Positions 1-5,163 of a stretch of DNA of 5,163 nucleotides are shown here, one piece after another. The DNA is from JADJPL01 sp964607915 (GTDB lineage Bacteria > Bacteroidota > Bacteroidia > Chitinophagales > Saprospiraceae): NCBI GenBank assembly GCA_964607915.1, contig CAZSMU010000204.1, forward strand, positions 1 to 5,163. The letters are read 5' to 3'. The notes beneath the pieces are model-generated. The model was not told where the DNA came from, ran no database searches, and saw nothing but the letters and a program-made list of their open reading frames with translations. Every line of letters starts with the position of its first letter. Within the stretch, counting starts at the first letter, position 1. The position numbers were made by a program, and so were the translations under genes.

Positions 1-1
1 T

Positions 2-76
2 CCGGGGTATTTTTGGGGAAACTACGACCTCATGGAAATCGCAAACCCCATGTACTTTAAATCCGATCCCCCCTAA
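2..76 (+). CDS. C-terminal fragment of an unidentified protein (5' end outside window)
   Basis: One frame is open from the window edge to a TAA at 74-76. It encodes 24 residues that start PGYFWGNYDLMEIANP and end in YFKSDPP. The composition is rich in aromatic residues and looks like real protein rather than noise. The other two + frames are less protein-like; one closes with TAA at 58-60. The aromatic FWGNYD-type tail loosely recalls C-termini of some Bacteroidota cell-surface proteins, but 24 residues are too few to name a family. The gene ends 38 bp before the MITE at 115, so the element did not interrupt it. No other terminator is visible in 77-114, and the MITE hairpin could end its transcript. 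The reading frame is seen directly; that it is a gene is inferred. Confidence 0.5.
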   Translation, partial: PGYFWGNYDLMEIANPMYFKSDPP

Positions 77-114
77 GATTCGATAGCGACACACCCCAAT
101 GAACCCTGGATATT

Positions 115-275
115 AGACTTGTTGCGAGGGGTCATCGAAGGGTCAAAAAGGCCCTTTTCTTCCCACACTGCGCCTTTTTTTGGTCATATAGCCGGGCTAT
201 ACTCCCACAAAAAGCCTTCGCGTGGAAAGAAAATGACTCTTTTTTCCCACCTCGCTGACCCCTCGCAACAAGTCT
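115..275. mobile_element. MITE / fold-back element, 161 bp, near-palindromic
   Basis: The ends are a perfect 19-bp inverted repeat: AGACTTGTTGCGAGGGGTC at 115-133 and its reverse complement at 257-275. With mismatches the match continues to about 35 bp (30/35 without gaps). With small gaps it then runs through the whole element to a central palindrome TATAGCC-G-GGCTATA at 187-201, so each arm is about 79 bp. The trinucleotide ATT flanks both ends (112-114 and 276-278), consistent with a 3-bp target-site duplication. No open frame inside could encode a transposase. This matches the usual description of a MITE, a non-autonomous element mobilised in trans by an insertion sequence with matching ends. 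The parent IS is not in the window and I do not assign a family. Transcripts through it would form a long hairpin. A truncated end copy lies at 1264-1289. Confidence 0.78.
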
Positions 276-278
276 ATT
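250..278 (+). repeat. Left copy of 29-bp inverted repeat flanking the Rpn gene
   Basis: This segment is the right end of the MITE plus the adjacent ATT. Its reverse complement recurs at 1261-1289 on the far side of the Rpn gene with 27 of 29 identities; the mismatches are GAG versus AAA next to the TTGC core. The pair encloses the entire Rpn coding sequence. It could be the result of two independent MITE insertions, or it could mark the ends of a unit that carried the nuclease gene. Confidence 0.8.
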
Positions 279-280
279 CG

Positions 281-288
281 TATTTTTG
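281..288 (+). promoter_or_regulatory. Possible Bacteroidota -7 promoter element for the Rpn gene
   Basis: TATTTTTG fits the Bacteroidota -7 consensus TAnnTTTG exactly. It lies 18 bp before the ATG at 307, which would leave a leader of roughly 12 nt. No convincing TTG-type -33 element is present at the expected distance upstream, where the MITE end sits. The call therefore rests on the -7 match alone in an AT-rich stretch. Confidence 0.3.
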
Positions 289-306
289 TACTTAAAAGGT
301 CGTTCT

Positions 307-1176
307 ATGGCGCTCCAGGATAAATATATCAACCCGTTTACGGACTTCGGCTTCAAAAAGCTGTTCGGCTCAGAACCCAACAAGGATCTGCTGATCGATT
401 TTTTGAACCAGGTGCTGCCTGCAAAACACAAGGTCAAAGACCTGACCTACGCAAGTACGGAGCAACTGGGCAACTCCGAGTCGGACCGAAAAGCCATCTT
501 CGACTTGTACTGTATAGGGGAAAATGGCGAACGATTCATCGTGGAGATGCAAAAGGCCAAACAGAATTTTTTCAAAGACCGCTCTGTATATTATTCCTCC
601 TTCCCGATCCAGGAACAGGCAAAAAAGGGGAACTGGAACTACCAGTTGGCGGCTGTATACCTGGTGGGCATCCTCGACTTCACTTTTTCAGAGGACGAGG
701 CGGAGCTGGAAGTGCGCCACGAGACAGAGCTGGAAGTGCGCCACGAGGTACAGCTGAAGGACCAAAAGTGCCGGGTGTTTTATGAAAAACTAACGTATAT
801 CTATCTGGAAATGCCCCATTTCAGGAAGTCGGAAAGAGACCTGCAAAGTAACTTCGACAAATGGATGTATGTGCTGCAGCAGTTGCCGTATCTTCAAAAT
901 CGCCCCCAGGCCCTGCAGGACCGAGTATTCCGCAAACTGTTCGAGGCTGCCGAAATCGCCCGGTTCACGCCGGAGGAGAAAACCAAATATGAGGAAAGCC
1001 TGAAGTATTACCGCGATCTGAAAAATGTGGTGGATACGTCGTTCGATGAAGGCAAAGCAGAGGGCAAAGCCGAAGGCAAAGCAGAGATAGCTCTTCGGAT
1101 GAAGCGAAAGGGTATGGATATGCAATTGATAGCCGAAATAACTGGGCTGTCCGTTGAAGAGATACAGAAGTTGTGA
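307..1176 (+). CDS. Rpn family recombination-promoting nuclease / putative transposase (PD-(D/E)XK)
   Basis: The 289-aa product opens with the family signature DKYINPFTDFGFKKLFG (residues 5-21). The nuclease core follows: D66 in IFDLYC, then E80-x-Q82 with K83/K85 in IVEMQKAKQ, the usual D...ExQ...K arrangement of PD-(D/E)XK enzymes. The segment DRSVYYSS follows at about 91-98. The C-terminal third is helical and charged, with three GKAE repeats (249-260) and a short helix-turn-helix-like tail ending AEITGLSVEEIQKL. Rpn proteins are DNA endonucleases first linked to RecA-independent recombination and later described as toxin-antitoxin phage-defence systems with an internally translated C-terminal antitoxin. 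ATG 307 is preferred over an in-frame TTG at 286, because the family consensus begins at MALQDKYINP and TTG 286 overlaps the promoter-like site. The length is normal and no frameshift is seen. By eye it is more AT-rich than the acylase gene. MITE-type repeats flank it on both sides, consistent with accessory gene status. Confidence 0.93.
   Translation: MALQDKYINPFTDFGFKKLFGSEPNKDLLIDFLNQVLPAKHKVKDLTYASTEQLGNSESDRKAIFDLYCIGENGERFIVEMQKAKQNFFKDRSVYYSSFPIQEQAKKGNWNYQLAAVYLVGILDFTFSEDEAELEVRHETELEVRHEVQLKDQKCRVFYEKLTYIYLEMPHFRKSERDLQSNFDKWMYVLQQLPYLQNRPQALQDRVFRKLFEAAEIARFTPEEKTKYEESLKYYRDLKNVVDTSFDEGKAEGKAEGKAEIALRMKRKGMDMQLIAEITGLSVEEIQKL
703..750 (+). repeat. 24-bp in-frame tandem duplication inside the Rpn gene
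   Basis: Two adjacent 24-bp units (703-726 and 727-750) share their first 21 bases exactly and differ only in the last codon (ACA versus GTA). They encode ELEVRHET and ELEVRHEV, residues 133-148, just after the nuclease core. The perfect identity of the cores points to a recent slippage or unequal-exchange event. The frame is kept and the only effect is eight extra residues in a charged linker. Confidence 0.9.
1051..1086 (+). repeat. 12-bp tandem repeat x3 encoding GKAE-GKAE-GKAE in the Rpn C-terminal region
   Basis: Three 12-bp units encode GKAE three times (residues 249-260). The first and third are identical, and the middle one differs at two third-codon positions (GCC and GAA instead of GCA and GAG). 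In E. coli Rpn proteins, four-residue repeats whose number varies between strains lie in the dimerisation helix of the C-terminal antitoxin domain. These repeats have the same unit size and occupy a comparable C-terminal place. Confidence 0.93.
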
Positions 1177-1221
1177 ACTAGCAAAATTATAGGCTGGCTG
1201 CACGGGGTCACTGAGCAGGAA

Positions 1222-1243
1222 AATAGACTTCCACAACAAGTCT
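1222..1243. repeat. Miniature remnant of the MITE ends
   Basis: AAT is followed by AGACTT (1225-1230), four bases, and then AACAAGTCT (1235-1243). The left-end and right-end sequences of the MITE are thus placed almost back to back, forming a 6-bp stem with a 7-nt loop. CAACAAGTCT at 1234-1243 is also a perfect 10-bp inverted partner of 1264-1273. Upstream, 1201-1219 loosely resembles the GAGGGGTCAGCGAGG sub-terminal part of the element. The whole may be a decayed, internally deleted copy; the short length keeps this tentative. Confidence 0.45.
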
Positions 1244-1260
1244 GACCATGAGTAGAGAAT

Positions 1261-1289
1261 AATAGACTTGTTGCAAAGGGTCAGCGAGG
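1261..1289 (-). repeat. Right copy of 29-bp inverted repeat; truncated MITE end
   Basis: AAT plus AGACTTGTTGC, AAA and GGGTCAGCGAGG reproduces the outer end of the MITE, with 24 of 26 bases equal to the right arm at 250-275. It is inverted relative to that arm. Similarity stops at about 1289, and the sequence runs into the 3' end of the convergent glycosyltransferase gene 20 bp later. Only one end of the element is left, so this is either a truncated insertion or the far border of a unit containing the Rpn gene. Confidence 0.8.
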
Positions 1290-1309
1290 AGGCGACACGT
1301 CGGAAGCCG

Positions 1310-2044
1310 CTACCTGGATTTGGCGTAAGAAGAGAAAAAACTGTTCCACCGGAGTTGCAGAACCCCTTTAATAGCTTCCGTAATGATTTTTTTGGACATT
1401 TTGGAGACGCCTGCGACGCGGTCGGTAAAAACAATGGGCACCTCCTCGATGCGGAAGCCCAATTGTCGGGCGGCAAACTTCATTTCGATCTGAAAGGCAT
1501 AGCCTACGAAGTGTATTTTATCCAGATCCAGGGTTTCCAGCACTTCCCGGCGATAGCACACGAAGCCCGCCGTAGGGTCTTTGACCGGCATCCCACTTAT
1601 CACACGGACGTAGAGAGAGGCTCCTCTGGAGAGGAAAAGGCGGTCGTTGGGCCAGTTGACTACCCCCCCGCCCCGCACGTAGCGAGACCCCACCGCTACT
1701 CCTGCCCCGCGGGCACAGGCTGCATGGAGACGCTCCAGATCTTTGGGGTTATGCGAGAAGTCTGCATCCATTTCAAAGATGTAGGAATACCCGTGCTCCA
1801 GAGCCCAGCGGAAGCCTGCTATGTATGCCTTGCCCAGTCCCGATTTGCCGGATCGTTCCAGCAAGAACAGTCGGTCGGGGAAAATTTCCTGCTGTCCCCG
1901 TACCAGGTCGGCCGTACCATCTGGCGAGCCATCGTCCACGATGAGGATGTGAAACGGATGTTGCAGCGAGAACACCGTTTCGATCATAGAGACGATATTC
2001 TCCTTTTCGTTGTACGTCGGGATGATTACCAGGCTATCGGACAA
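1310..2044 (-). CDS. Polyprenol monophosphomannose synthase-like glycosyltransferase (GT2, DPM1-like)
   Basis: The 244-aa protein has the full GT-A layout of the soluble DPM1 type. VIIPTYNEKENI (6-17) is the opening strand and VDDGSPDGT (36-44) is the nucleotide-sugar site. RSGKSGLGKAY (64-74) follows, then the metal-binding DAD at 93-95 in FEMDADFSHNP, GSRYVRGGG, and KDPTAGFVCYRREVL with an EIP-type acceptor region. There is no C-terminal membrane domain, so it should be cytosolic and peripheral to the inner membrane. The family transfers mannose from GDP-mannose to a polyprenyl phosphate; the exact sugar here is inferred. The only usable in-frame start is TTG at 2042-2044, four codons before the core, because an in-frame TAG lies at 2090-2092 with no ATG between. 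The gene lies 45 bp after the small membrane-protein gene on the same strand and is probably co-transcribed with it. Its stop codon faces the Rpn gene. Confidence 0.9.
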   Translation of the reverse strand: MSDSLVIIPTYNEKENIVSMIETVFSLQHPFHILIVDDGSPDGTADLVRGQQEIFPDRLFLLERSGKSGLGKAYIAGFRWALEHGYSYIFEMDADFSHNPKDLERLHAACARGAGVAVGSRYVRGGGVVNWPNDRLFLSRGASLYVRVISGMPVKDPTAGFVCYRREVLETLDLDKIHFVGYAFQIEMKFAARQLGFRIEEVPIVFTDRVAGVSKMSKKIITEAIKGVLQLRWNSFFSSYAKSR

Positions 2045-2089
2045 AGCAAAAGAGTTGTATGGAAAAAATAGGTCCGCAAGGTAGGCAAA

Positions 2090-2440
2090 CTATTGGTTTT
2101 TTCCCAGATGTCTGGCCTGAAAACCACACAACGCCCCCAATCCGCCGAGAAGGCCGCCGAGAAGGCCGCTCAGCCAGGGCATCAGCCCACCGGGTACACC
2201 TCCGAGAAGGATTCCCATACGAGCAGCGAGCACCCCTTCATTTGCGGAGCTGATTAAAAAAGCCTGAACCCCCCAGAGGGCGAAGAGGCCCAAAAATCCG
2301 GCTCCGAAGGCCTGCCAGCCGCCTTTTCCGAGAAAGGCCCCGCCTAAAGCGGCAGCAAGGACAATGGCCCACCAAGGTAGCGCGAGCTGCGCAAGGAAAG
2401 CCAGTATGGCTATAGCGAGAGTCAATAGAACGAAAGACAT
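2090..2440 (-). CDS. Small four-helix membrane protein of unknown function
   Basis: I do not assign a named family. The 116-aa product is very hydrophobic with four likely membrane helices: about 3-20, 22-38, 45-63 and 86-106. A conserved-looking LPWW sits at the first turn (21-24) and a GKGGWQAFGAGFLGLFALWG stretch leads into the third helix. The last helix is a glycine zipper (GLLGGLLGGLGALCG), suggesting tight helix packing. The C-terminus is short and basic. It starts with ATG at 2438-2440 without a visible Shine-Dalgarno site. It sits 90 bp after the acylase gene and 45 bp before the DPM1-like gene, so an operon with the latter is likely. Size and helix count recall GtrA-type polyprenyl-phosphate-sugar flippases, but I see no GtrA motif. 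A role beside the glycosyltransferase is only a guess from position. Confidence 0.8.
   Translation of the reverse strand: MSFVLLTLAIAILAFLAQLALPWWAIVLAAALGGAFLGKGGWQAFGAGFLGLFALWGVQAFLISSANEGVLAARMGILLGGVPGGLMPWLSGLLGGLLGGLGALCGFQARHLGKNQ
2142..2165. repeat. 12-bp perfect tandem duplication in the membrane-protein gene
   Basis: CCGCCGAGAAGG occurs twice in direct succession on the + strand. On the coding strand it gives the repeated GLLG units of the fourth helix. The protein stays in frame, so this is a minor length polymorphism candidate. Confidence 0.8.
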
Positions 2441-2522
2441 ATCGTTATTTTTTTATATCTGACATGAACGAATCTGGGCGATTCCAATAGTTGGTTTACA
2501 AGCGAGTGGTTGTGCTCGGGAA

Positions 2523-2539
2523 AAGGGCATTTAGCCCTT
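2523..2539 (-). terminator. Weak hairpin overlapping the acylase stop codon
   Basis: On the minus strand AAGGGC, loop TAAAT and GCCCTT form a 6-bp stem, with two further T residues following. The loop holds the TAA stop codon of the acylase. The stem is short and the T tract poor, so attenuation or partial termination is more likely than a strong stop. Confidence 0.3.
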
Positions 2540-4972
2540 CTTGAAATTCCAGCGTTGCAGCACTTTGGGCAGGGCATCATCGGCACCTTTCATCAGATGC
2601 AGGTCGTTGTACTGGCCCTGTGCCCATTGGTCCACCATAGATTCGTAGAAAGGGCTCCCCGGGTTGCCCGACTGTCCTCCGGGATAGACGCCATAGGCCT
2701 TGATCGGATTGCCCAGTTCGACCACCATACGCCAGCTCGGGCCATTGCCCTTGCGCGTGGCATTGAGGGCATTGTTGTAGCCGTCCACATAGAGTTCGGT
2801 GCGGGAAAAAGCGGGAAGCCGCAGCAGGTGGTTGACTGCCGACCCATTTACCCTGCCCCAGTCTTTGCCTTCCTCTACCAGCGGCCCGTACCATTCCTTT
2901 GTGACCTGGGCGAAGGCCTCTTGCAGGACCGCCGCTGCATTCTCTTTTTGTGCAGTGCCCCGACGGTCAAAGATTGCGTGCTCGGGGTGTTCTTCCAGCA
3001 AGGACAATAGGCGCCAAAGCTCCGGCATCAGCAGTTCAGGCTCTTCCCCTTTGCTTTCGAGCTCGTCAAAAGCGAGTCGCATGGTGCTGTCTATCACCGC
3101 TTTTACGACCACGGGTGCCTTGGACTCCCGGACGTAGCGGTAGTCCCATCCCTGGAGCATTTCGTACAGTGCCTTTTGCTCTGCATTGGCTGGCTTCACG
3201 TATTTCAAAATCAGGGGAGCCGCTTCTTCCCCGACGATGCTGTAGCTGTTGTATTGCAGCGCCATCATATCCTTGACGGTGATGTTGTCCATGCTGTCGA
3301 GTAGGCGATTGAGTATCCGGCCGCGGTAATCGTCGAATTCACCGATGTAGTAGTATGGATAGTTGGGTGCTGCCGAGTGCTGGTTGGCGGACGACACAAA
3401 GCCGCGGGCGGGGTTTTTGACCTGTGGGATATGTGCCCGGGGGATGAACTGCTGCCAGGCGTTGCCGGAGAAGCTGCCGTCCTGTACAAAGCGCCCCTGC
3501 TGCGCTGCCCGCACCGGGAATTTCCCGTTGACCTTGATGGCGATATCGCCGTCGCGGGATGCGAACACGAAGTTTTGGGCGGGCACGTCGTATCCTGTGA
3601 GCGCGGCAGAGTATTCGTCGTAGTTTTTGGCTTCCATCAGACGGAGGAAGGAGCCAATTTCGTAGAACGGCCTTTTTTCCTGTTTGTCATGGGCCAGCCA
3701 GCGCATAGCCAGGTCGCGGTAGGGCGAAGAGGGTTCGTCGTACACGATAGGGCCCCACACCGTATAGGTAACGGTATCGAGAACGGGGGCTTTCCGACCG
3801 GCGACCTTGATTTCTTCGACGACGGTGCGCACGTTTACGGGCTGGTCGTCGAGGAGGTATTTCGTTTTGGCTTCGTCCAGCCATTTCACGGCGTACCAGT
3901 CGAGTACATCTTGGCCAACATTGGTCTCCCCCCAGGCGATGTGTTCATTGAACCCGATCAGAACACCCGGCAGCCCCGGGATAGACACCCCATAAGCGTT
4001 GAGCTGTGGGGTCATCAGCTGGATTTCGAACCAGATAGAAGGCAGGGAGAGGTCGAGGTGGGGGTCATTGCACAGAATGGGATTGCCGGAAGCCGTTTTA
4101 GCGCCCGACACAGCCCAGTTGTTGCTGCCCAGGTAAGGCGGCGGGGTCGGTAGGATGGGCTGCTTCCATATTTGCCCGATCATCCGGGCAGAAGCCGCTG
4201 TGGAATCGCGCTCCGGCTGGAGCGGTTGGAAGGCCCACTGGACGTCGGCCGGAATGATAGGCGACTGCTTAGGGTTGACTTCCGGGAAGAGGAAATCGAA
4301 CATCTCCTCGCCGATCAGTGCTTTCGTGTTTGTGGCTTGCACGTCGAGGCTGCGGGAAGCCAGCGTCTCCGACATGCGCTTGATCATCAGGGCGGAGCGC
4401 AGAGGGCTCCACTCCTTGGGCGCGGCATTGAGCAGTTTGTACTCCAGCGGGTATTCCTTGGGCGAGAGGGTCTGGATGTATGCGTTGACCCCGTTGGAAT
4501 ACGCCTCCAGTACGGCTGTCTCTTCCGGGTTTTGCTTCAAGGCTTCCACGAAGTTTTGGGCTGCGAAAACCATTCCTTTGCGCCGCTGCAGACGGTCGTA
4601 TTCGAGTGTCTGTTCGCCCAGCAGTTCGGATAGTTCCCCGCCGGCAGCGCGGGTGGCGAGGTCCATTTGCCACAGGCGCAGGGAGGCCGTGAGGCAGCCC
4701 TGTACAAACGCCGCGTCGTTTATATTTGCTGCAAAGACGTGGGGCACGAGGCGCTCGTCAAAAACCACTTCGACGCCGGCACTCACGCCGGGAACCGCAA
4801 AATCCCGCTGGATACCGCTGCGCGAGGGCTCTGCCTGCTGCCAAAACCCCTGCCCGGGGCTCAACAACATACCCAGGCGGGGCAGACTGCTTCCAAAAGG
4901 ATGGTGGGTGTCCAGTATCCAGGTCAGGCCAACCGTCAAGAGCGATGTAAGGATGAAGATGATATTCCGCAT
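2531..4972 (-). CDS. Penicillin acylase family protein (Ntn hydrolase, exported)
   Basis: The 813-aa precursor has the length and order of the penicillin/cephalosporin/acyl-homoserine-lactone acylase family, periplasmic enzymes that cleave amide bonds. Residues 4-20 form a hydrophobic export signal or anchor; no lipobox is seen. The alpha region is followed by a proline-rich linker (about 250-280) and the self-cleavage site G282-S283 in YLGSNNWAVSG. Counting from Ser283 as beta-1, key positions agree with E. coli penicillin G acylase: NDPH gives His at beta-23, TNVGQDVLDW puts Asp at beta-73 and beta-76 (calcium ligands), and N351 falls at beta-69 by the oxyanion hole. SSANQ supplies Asn530 (beta-248, against Asn241), and R552 may match Arg263. 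All catalytic elements are present, so it should mature and be active. The substrate cannot be read from the sequence: beta-lactams, acyl-homoserine lactones and other amides are all possible. ATG 4972 directly precedes the signal-like segment. Confidence 0.93.
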   Translation of the reverse strand: MRNIIFILTSLLTVGLTWILDTHHPFGSSLPRLGMLLSPGQGFWQQAEPSRSGIQRDFAVPGVSAGVEVVFDERLVPHVFAANINDAAFVQGCLTASLRLWQMDLATRAAGGELSELLGEQTLEYDRLQRRKGMVFAAQNFVEALKQNPEETAVLEAYSNGVNAYIQTLSPKEYPLEYKLLNAAPKEWSPLRSALMIKRMSETLASRSLDVQATNTKALIGEEMFDFLFPEVNPKQSPIIPADVQWAFQPLQPERDSTAASARMIGQIWKQPILPTPPPYLGSNNWAVSGAKTASGNPILCNDPHLDLSLPSIWFEIQLMTPQLNAYGVSIPGLPGVLIGFNEHIAWGETNVGQDVLDWYAVKWLDEAKTKYLLDDQPVNVRTVVEEIKVAGRKAPVLDTVTYTVWGPIVYDEPSSPYRDLAMRWLAHDKQEKRPFYEIGSFLRLMEAKNYDEYSAALTGYDVPAQNFVFASRDGDIAIKVNGKFPVRAAQQGRFVQDGSFSGNAWQQFIPRAHIPQVKNPARGFVSSANQHSAAPNYPYYYIGEFDDYRGRILNRLLDSMDNITVKDMMALQYNSYSIVGEEAAPLILKYVKPANAEQKALYEMLQGWDYRYVRESKAPVVVKAVIDSTMRLAFDELESKGEEPELLMPELWRLLSLLEEHPEHAIFDRRGTAQKENAAAVLQEAFAQVTKEWYGPLVEEGKDWGRVNGSAVNHLLRLPAFSRTELYVDGYNNALNATRKGNGPSWRMVVELGNPIKAYGVYPGGQSGNPGSPFYESMVDQWAQGQYNDLHLMKGADDALPKVLQRWNFKKG

Positions 4973-5163
4973 ACGACTTGTTTTCTGCGGAAAAACTACG
5001 CAATTGTTGGCAAATACCTTGGGATTTGAGGATTTTTCTTTTTTCAGGAATAAAAAACAGTGTAACTATCTAGGAGTGGCGGCAAAAAGCCCCATCGCTG
5101 CCCCGGGCATTTGTACCCTATTTAACCATTCGTTCTCTGCTTACTTTCTTTTTTTGCTCGCCC
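4973..5163. other. Intergenic region upstream of the acylase gene
   Basis: No gene is supported here. On the minus strand the stretch nearest the acylase is A/T-rich, but there is no full TAnnTTTG with a -33 partner; TAGTTTTT at about 4992-4999 is the nearest match. Around 5085-5112 the minus strand has GCCC...GGGC followed by TTTTT, which could be a weak terminator for a gene lying beyond the window. The last about 40 bases read on the minus strand are lysine-rich in all three frames before stops, so a C-terminal tail of a neighbouring gene is possible but not decidable. Confidence 0.5.

Noticed and set aside
286..306. Earlier TTG start for the Rpn gene adding seven residues
   Set aside because: The TTG lies within the -7-like element, and the added residues (MYLKGRS) are outside the family consensus, which starts at MALQDKYINP.
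1051..1086. CRISPR-like array
   Set aside because: The 12-bp units are contiguous, in frame, lack spacers and encode GKAE; they are coding repeats.
790..1476. Long minus-strand open frame opposite the Rpn gene and beyond
   Set aside because: It overlaps the clearly coding Rpn frame and the repeat region, has no recognisable domain, and is explained as an antisense shadow.
1268..2071. Long + strand open frame opposite the glycosyltransferase gene
   Set aside because: The opposite strand encodes a complete GT2 enzyme with all motifs; this frame shows no family features.
2090..2440. GtrA-family flippase identity for the small membrane protein
   Set aside because: Size and helix count agree, but no characteristic N-terminal GtrA motif is visible; only the position beside a glycosyltransferase supports it.
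3377..4153. Long + strand open frame opposite the acylase gene
   Set aside because: Antisense shadow of the high-GC acylase coding sequence; the acylase carries the conserved motifs.
4974..4982. CGACTTGTT just upstream of the acylase, resembling the MITE tip AGACTTGTTGC
   Set aside because: Only eight bases match, the following bases do not, and there is no partner repeat; chance is sufficient.
5122..5163. Possible C-terminal tail of a minus-strand gene at the right edge
   Set aside because: All three minus frames are lysine-rich and close within about 45 bases, so neither the frame nor the existence of the gene can be decided.

Overview
The window most likely comes from the Bacteroidota, possibly a Saprospiria- or Cytophagia-type genome. 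The grounds are the protein families present, the lack of clear Shine-Dalgarno sites, and one match to the Bacteroidota -7 promoter element TAnnTTTG. The species cannot be fixed from the sequence alone.

Left part (1-1309, accessory). A 24-codon C-terminal tail of an unidentified + strand gene ends at 76. It is followed by a 161-bp near-palindromic element (115-275) with perfect 19-bp ends and a 3-bp ATT target duplication, which has the form of a MITE or fold-back element. Just beyond it lies an intact Rpn-family (PD-(D/E)XK) nuclease gene (307-1176). A second, truncated copy of the MITE end sits at 1264-1289 in opposite orientation. The nuclease gene is therefore bracketed by a 29-bp inverted repeat (250-278 and 1261-1289, 27/29 identical). 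The 84 bases between the nuclease stop and that second copy hold smaller remnants of the same repeat.

Middle and right part (1310-4972, ordinary chromosomal genes, all on the minus strand). In transcription order these are an 813-aa penicillin-acylase-family Ntn hydrolase, a 116-aa four-helix membrane protein, and a 244-aa GT2 polyprenol-phosphate mannosyltransferase-like enzyme. Spacings are 90 and 45 bp. The last two may share a transcript, while a weak hairpin overlaps the acylase stop codon. The glycosyltransferase converges on the Rpn gene, and its stop codon is only 20 bp from the truncated repeat.

The point of most interest is the Rpn gene. Rpn proteins have been described as gene-within-gene toxin-antitoxin phage-defence systems, in which a separately translated C-terminal piece (RpnS) restrains the full-length nuclease and carries a variable number of four-residue repeats. 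This gene has three GKAE repeats near its C-terminus, an in-frame ATG at 865 that would give a 103-aa C-terminal product, and a separate perfect-core 24-bp tandem duplication. Its transposon-like flanks suggest possible mobility, but that is an inference.
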